From Lentisphaeria bacterium (GTDB lineage Bacteria > Verrucomicrobiota > Lentisphaeria > Victivallales > JAUVCU01): a stretch of DNA of 6,010 nucleotides. Within the stretch, counting starts at the first letter, position 1. Every line of letters starts with the position of its first letter. The stretch spans positions 1 to 6,010 of the forward strand of contig JAUVCU010000104.1 in NCBI GenBank assembly GCA_030590715.1. Direction: 5' to 3'. Below are positions 5,859 to 6,010 of the stretch, one piece after another. The position numbers and the translations under genes are program-made. The notes beneath the pieces were generated by a model. The model worked only from the letters and a program-made list of their open reading frames with translations. It did not search any database and was not told the DNA's origin.

Positions 5859-6010
5859 ATGGCTTGTGAAGGAAAACTAGCAGGAAAAGTAGCAATCGTT
5901 ACTGGTGGAGCTCGTGGAATTGGTAAAGCAATCTGTGAAAGACTTGCTGAAGACGGCGCATCGCTTGCAATCATCGACATTATGCTTGACGTTGCTCAGG
6001 CAACTGCAGA
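5859..6010 (+). CDS. fabG: 3-oxoacyl-ACP reductase / SDR-family oxidoreductase, 3'-truncated by the window edge
   Basis: Only the first 50 codons are present, beginning MACEGKLAGKVAIVTGGARG. The TGGARGIG motif (residues 15-22) is the glycine-rich dinucleotide-binding loop of classical short-chain dehydrogenases, and KAICERLAEDGA continues the first Rossmann helix. A good Shine-Dalgarno sequence AGAGGA (5846-5851) lies 7 nt before the ATG. Position just downstream of fabD points to FabG, which reduces 3-oxoacyl-ACP to 3-hydroxyacyl-ACP in fatty-acid elongation. Asp40 at the end of the second strand (AIIDI) is the residue that usually favours NAD(H) over NADP(H) in this superfamily, so another SDR function cannot be excluded. 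The Ser-Tyr-Lys catalytic residues lie beyond the window. Confidence 0.85.
   Translation, partial: MACEGKLAGKVAIVTGGARGIGKAICERLAEDGASLAIIDIMLDVAQATA

Overview
The window is a moderately AT-rich bacterial stretch with four protein genes, two of them cut by the window edges. The clues to the host are a Gram-negative signature (an outer-membrane secretin with a signal peptide), a divergently placed fatty-acid synthesis pair (fabD-fabG), and an unusually long secretin ending in a carbohydrate-binding-like domain. This mix would fit the Planctomycetes-Verrucomicrobia-Lentisphaerae group, possibly a Lentisphaerota member, but that is a weak inference from gene architecture. No RNA gene or marker gene fixes the taxonomy.

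Layout. Positions 1-833 (+) hold the 3' part of a galactose-1-phosphate uridylyltransferase / ADP-glucose phosphorylase-like gene of the HIT superfamily; its 5' end lies outside the window. Positions 834-1021 separate two convergent genes. This gap is packed with palindromes: two GAA-loop mini-hairpins, a 9-bp inverted repeat, and a stem followed by five T that should terminate the galT-like gene. Positions 1022-4552 (-) encode a 1176-residue secretin. I place its start at a TTG behind a good Shine-Dalgarno sequence rather than at the longest open frame. Positions 4553-4891 are an AT-rich divergent intergenic region with a perfect 23-bp dyad next to the secretin gene. Positions 4892-5809 (+) encode malonyl-CoA:ACP transacylase (FabD), followed 49 nt later by the start of an SDR-family 3-oxoacyl-ACP reductase (FabG), which runs off the window.

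How they work together. fabD and fabG form an ordinary fatty-acid elongation operon, and the galT-like gene is ordinary sugar-nucleotide metabolism. Neither has an evident functional link to the secretin, which sits alone between them with no visible secretion or pilus partner. The secretin is the most unusual object here. It carries two copies of an N-terminal module of about 113 residues that I cannot assign to a family, a canonical secretin core, about 350 unassigned residues, and a C-terminal CBM9/DOMON-like domain. If there is a little-described system in this window, it is this protein and whatever it exports or binds.
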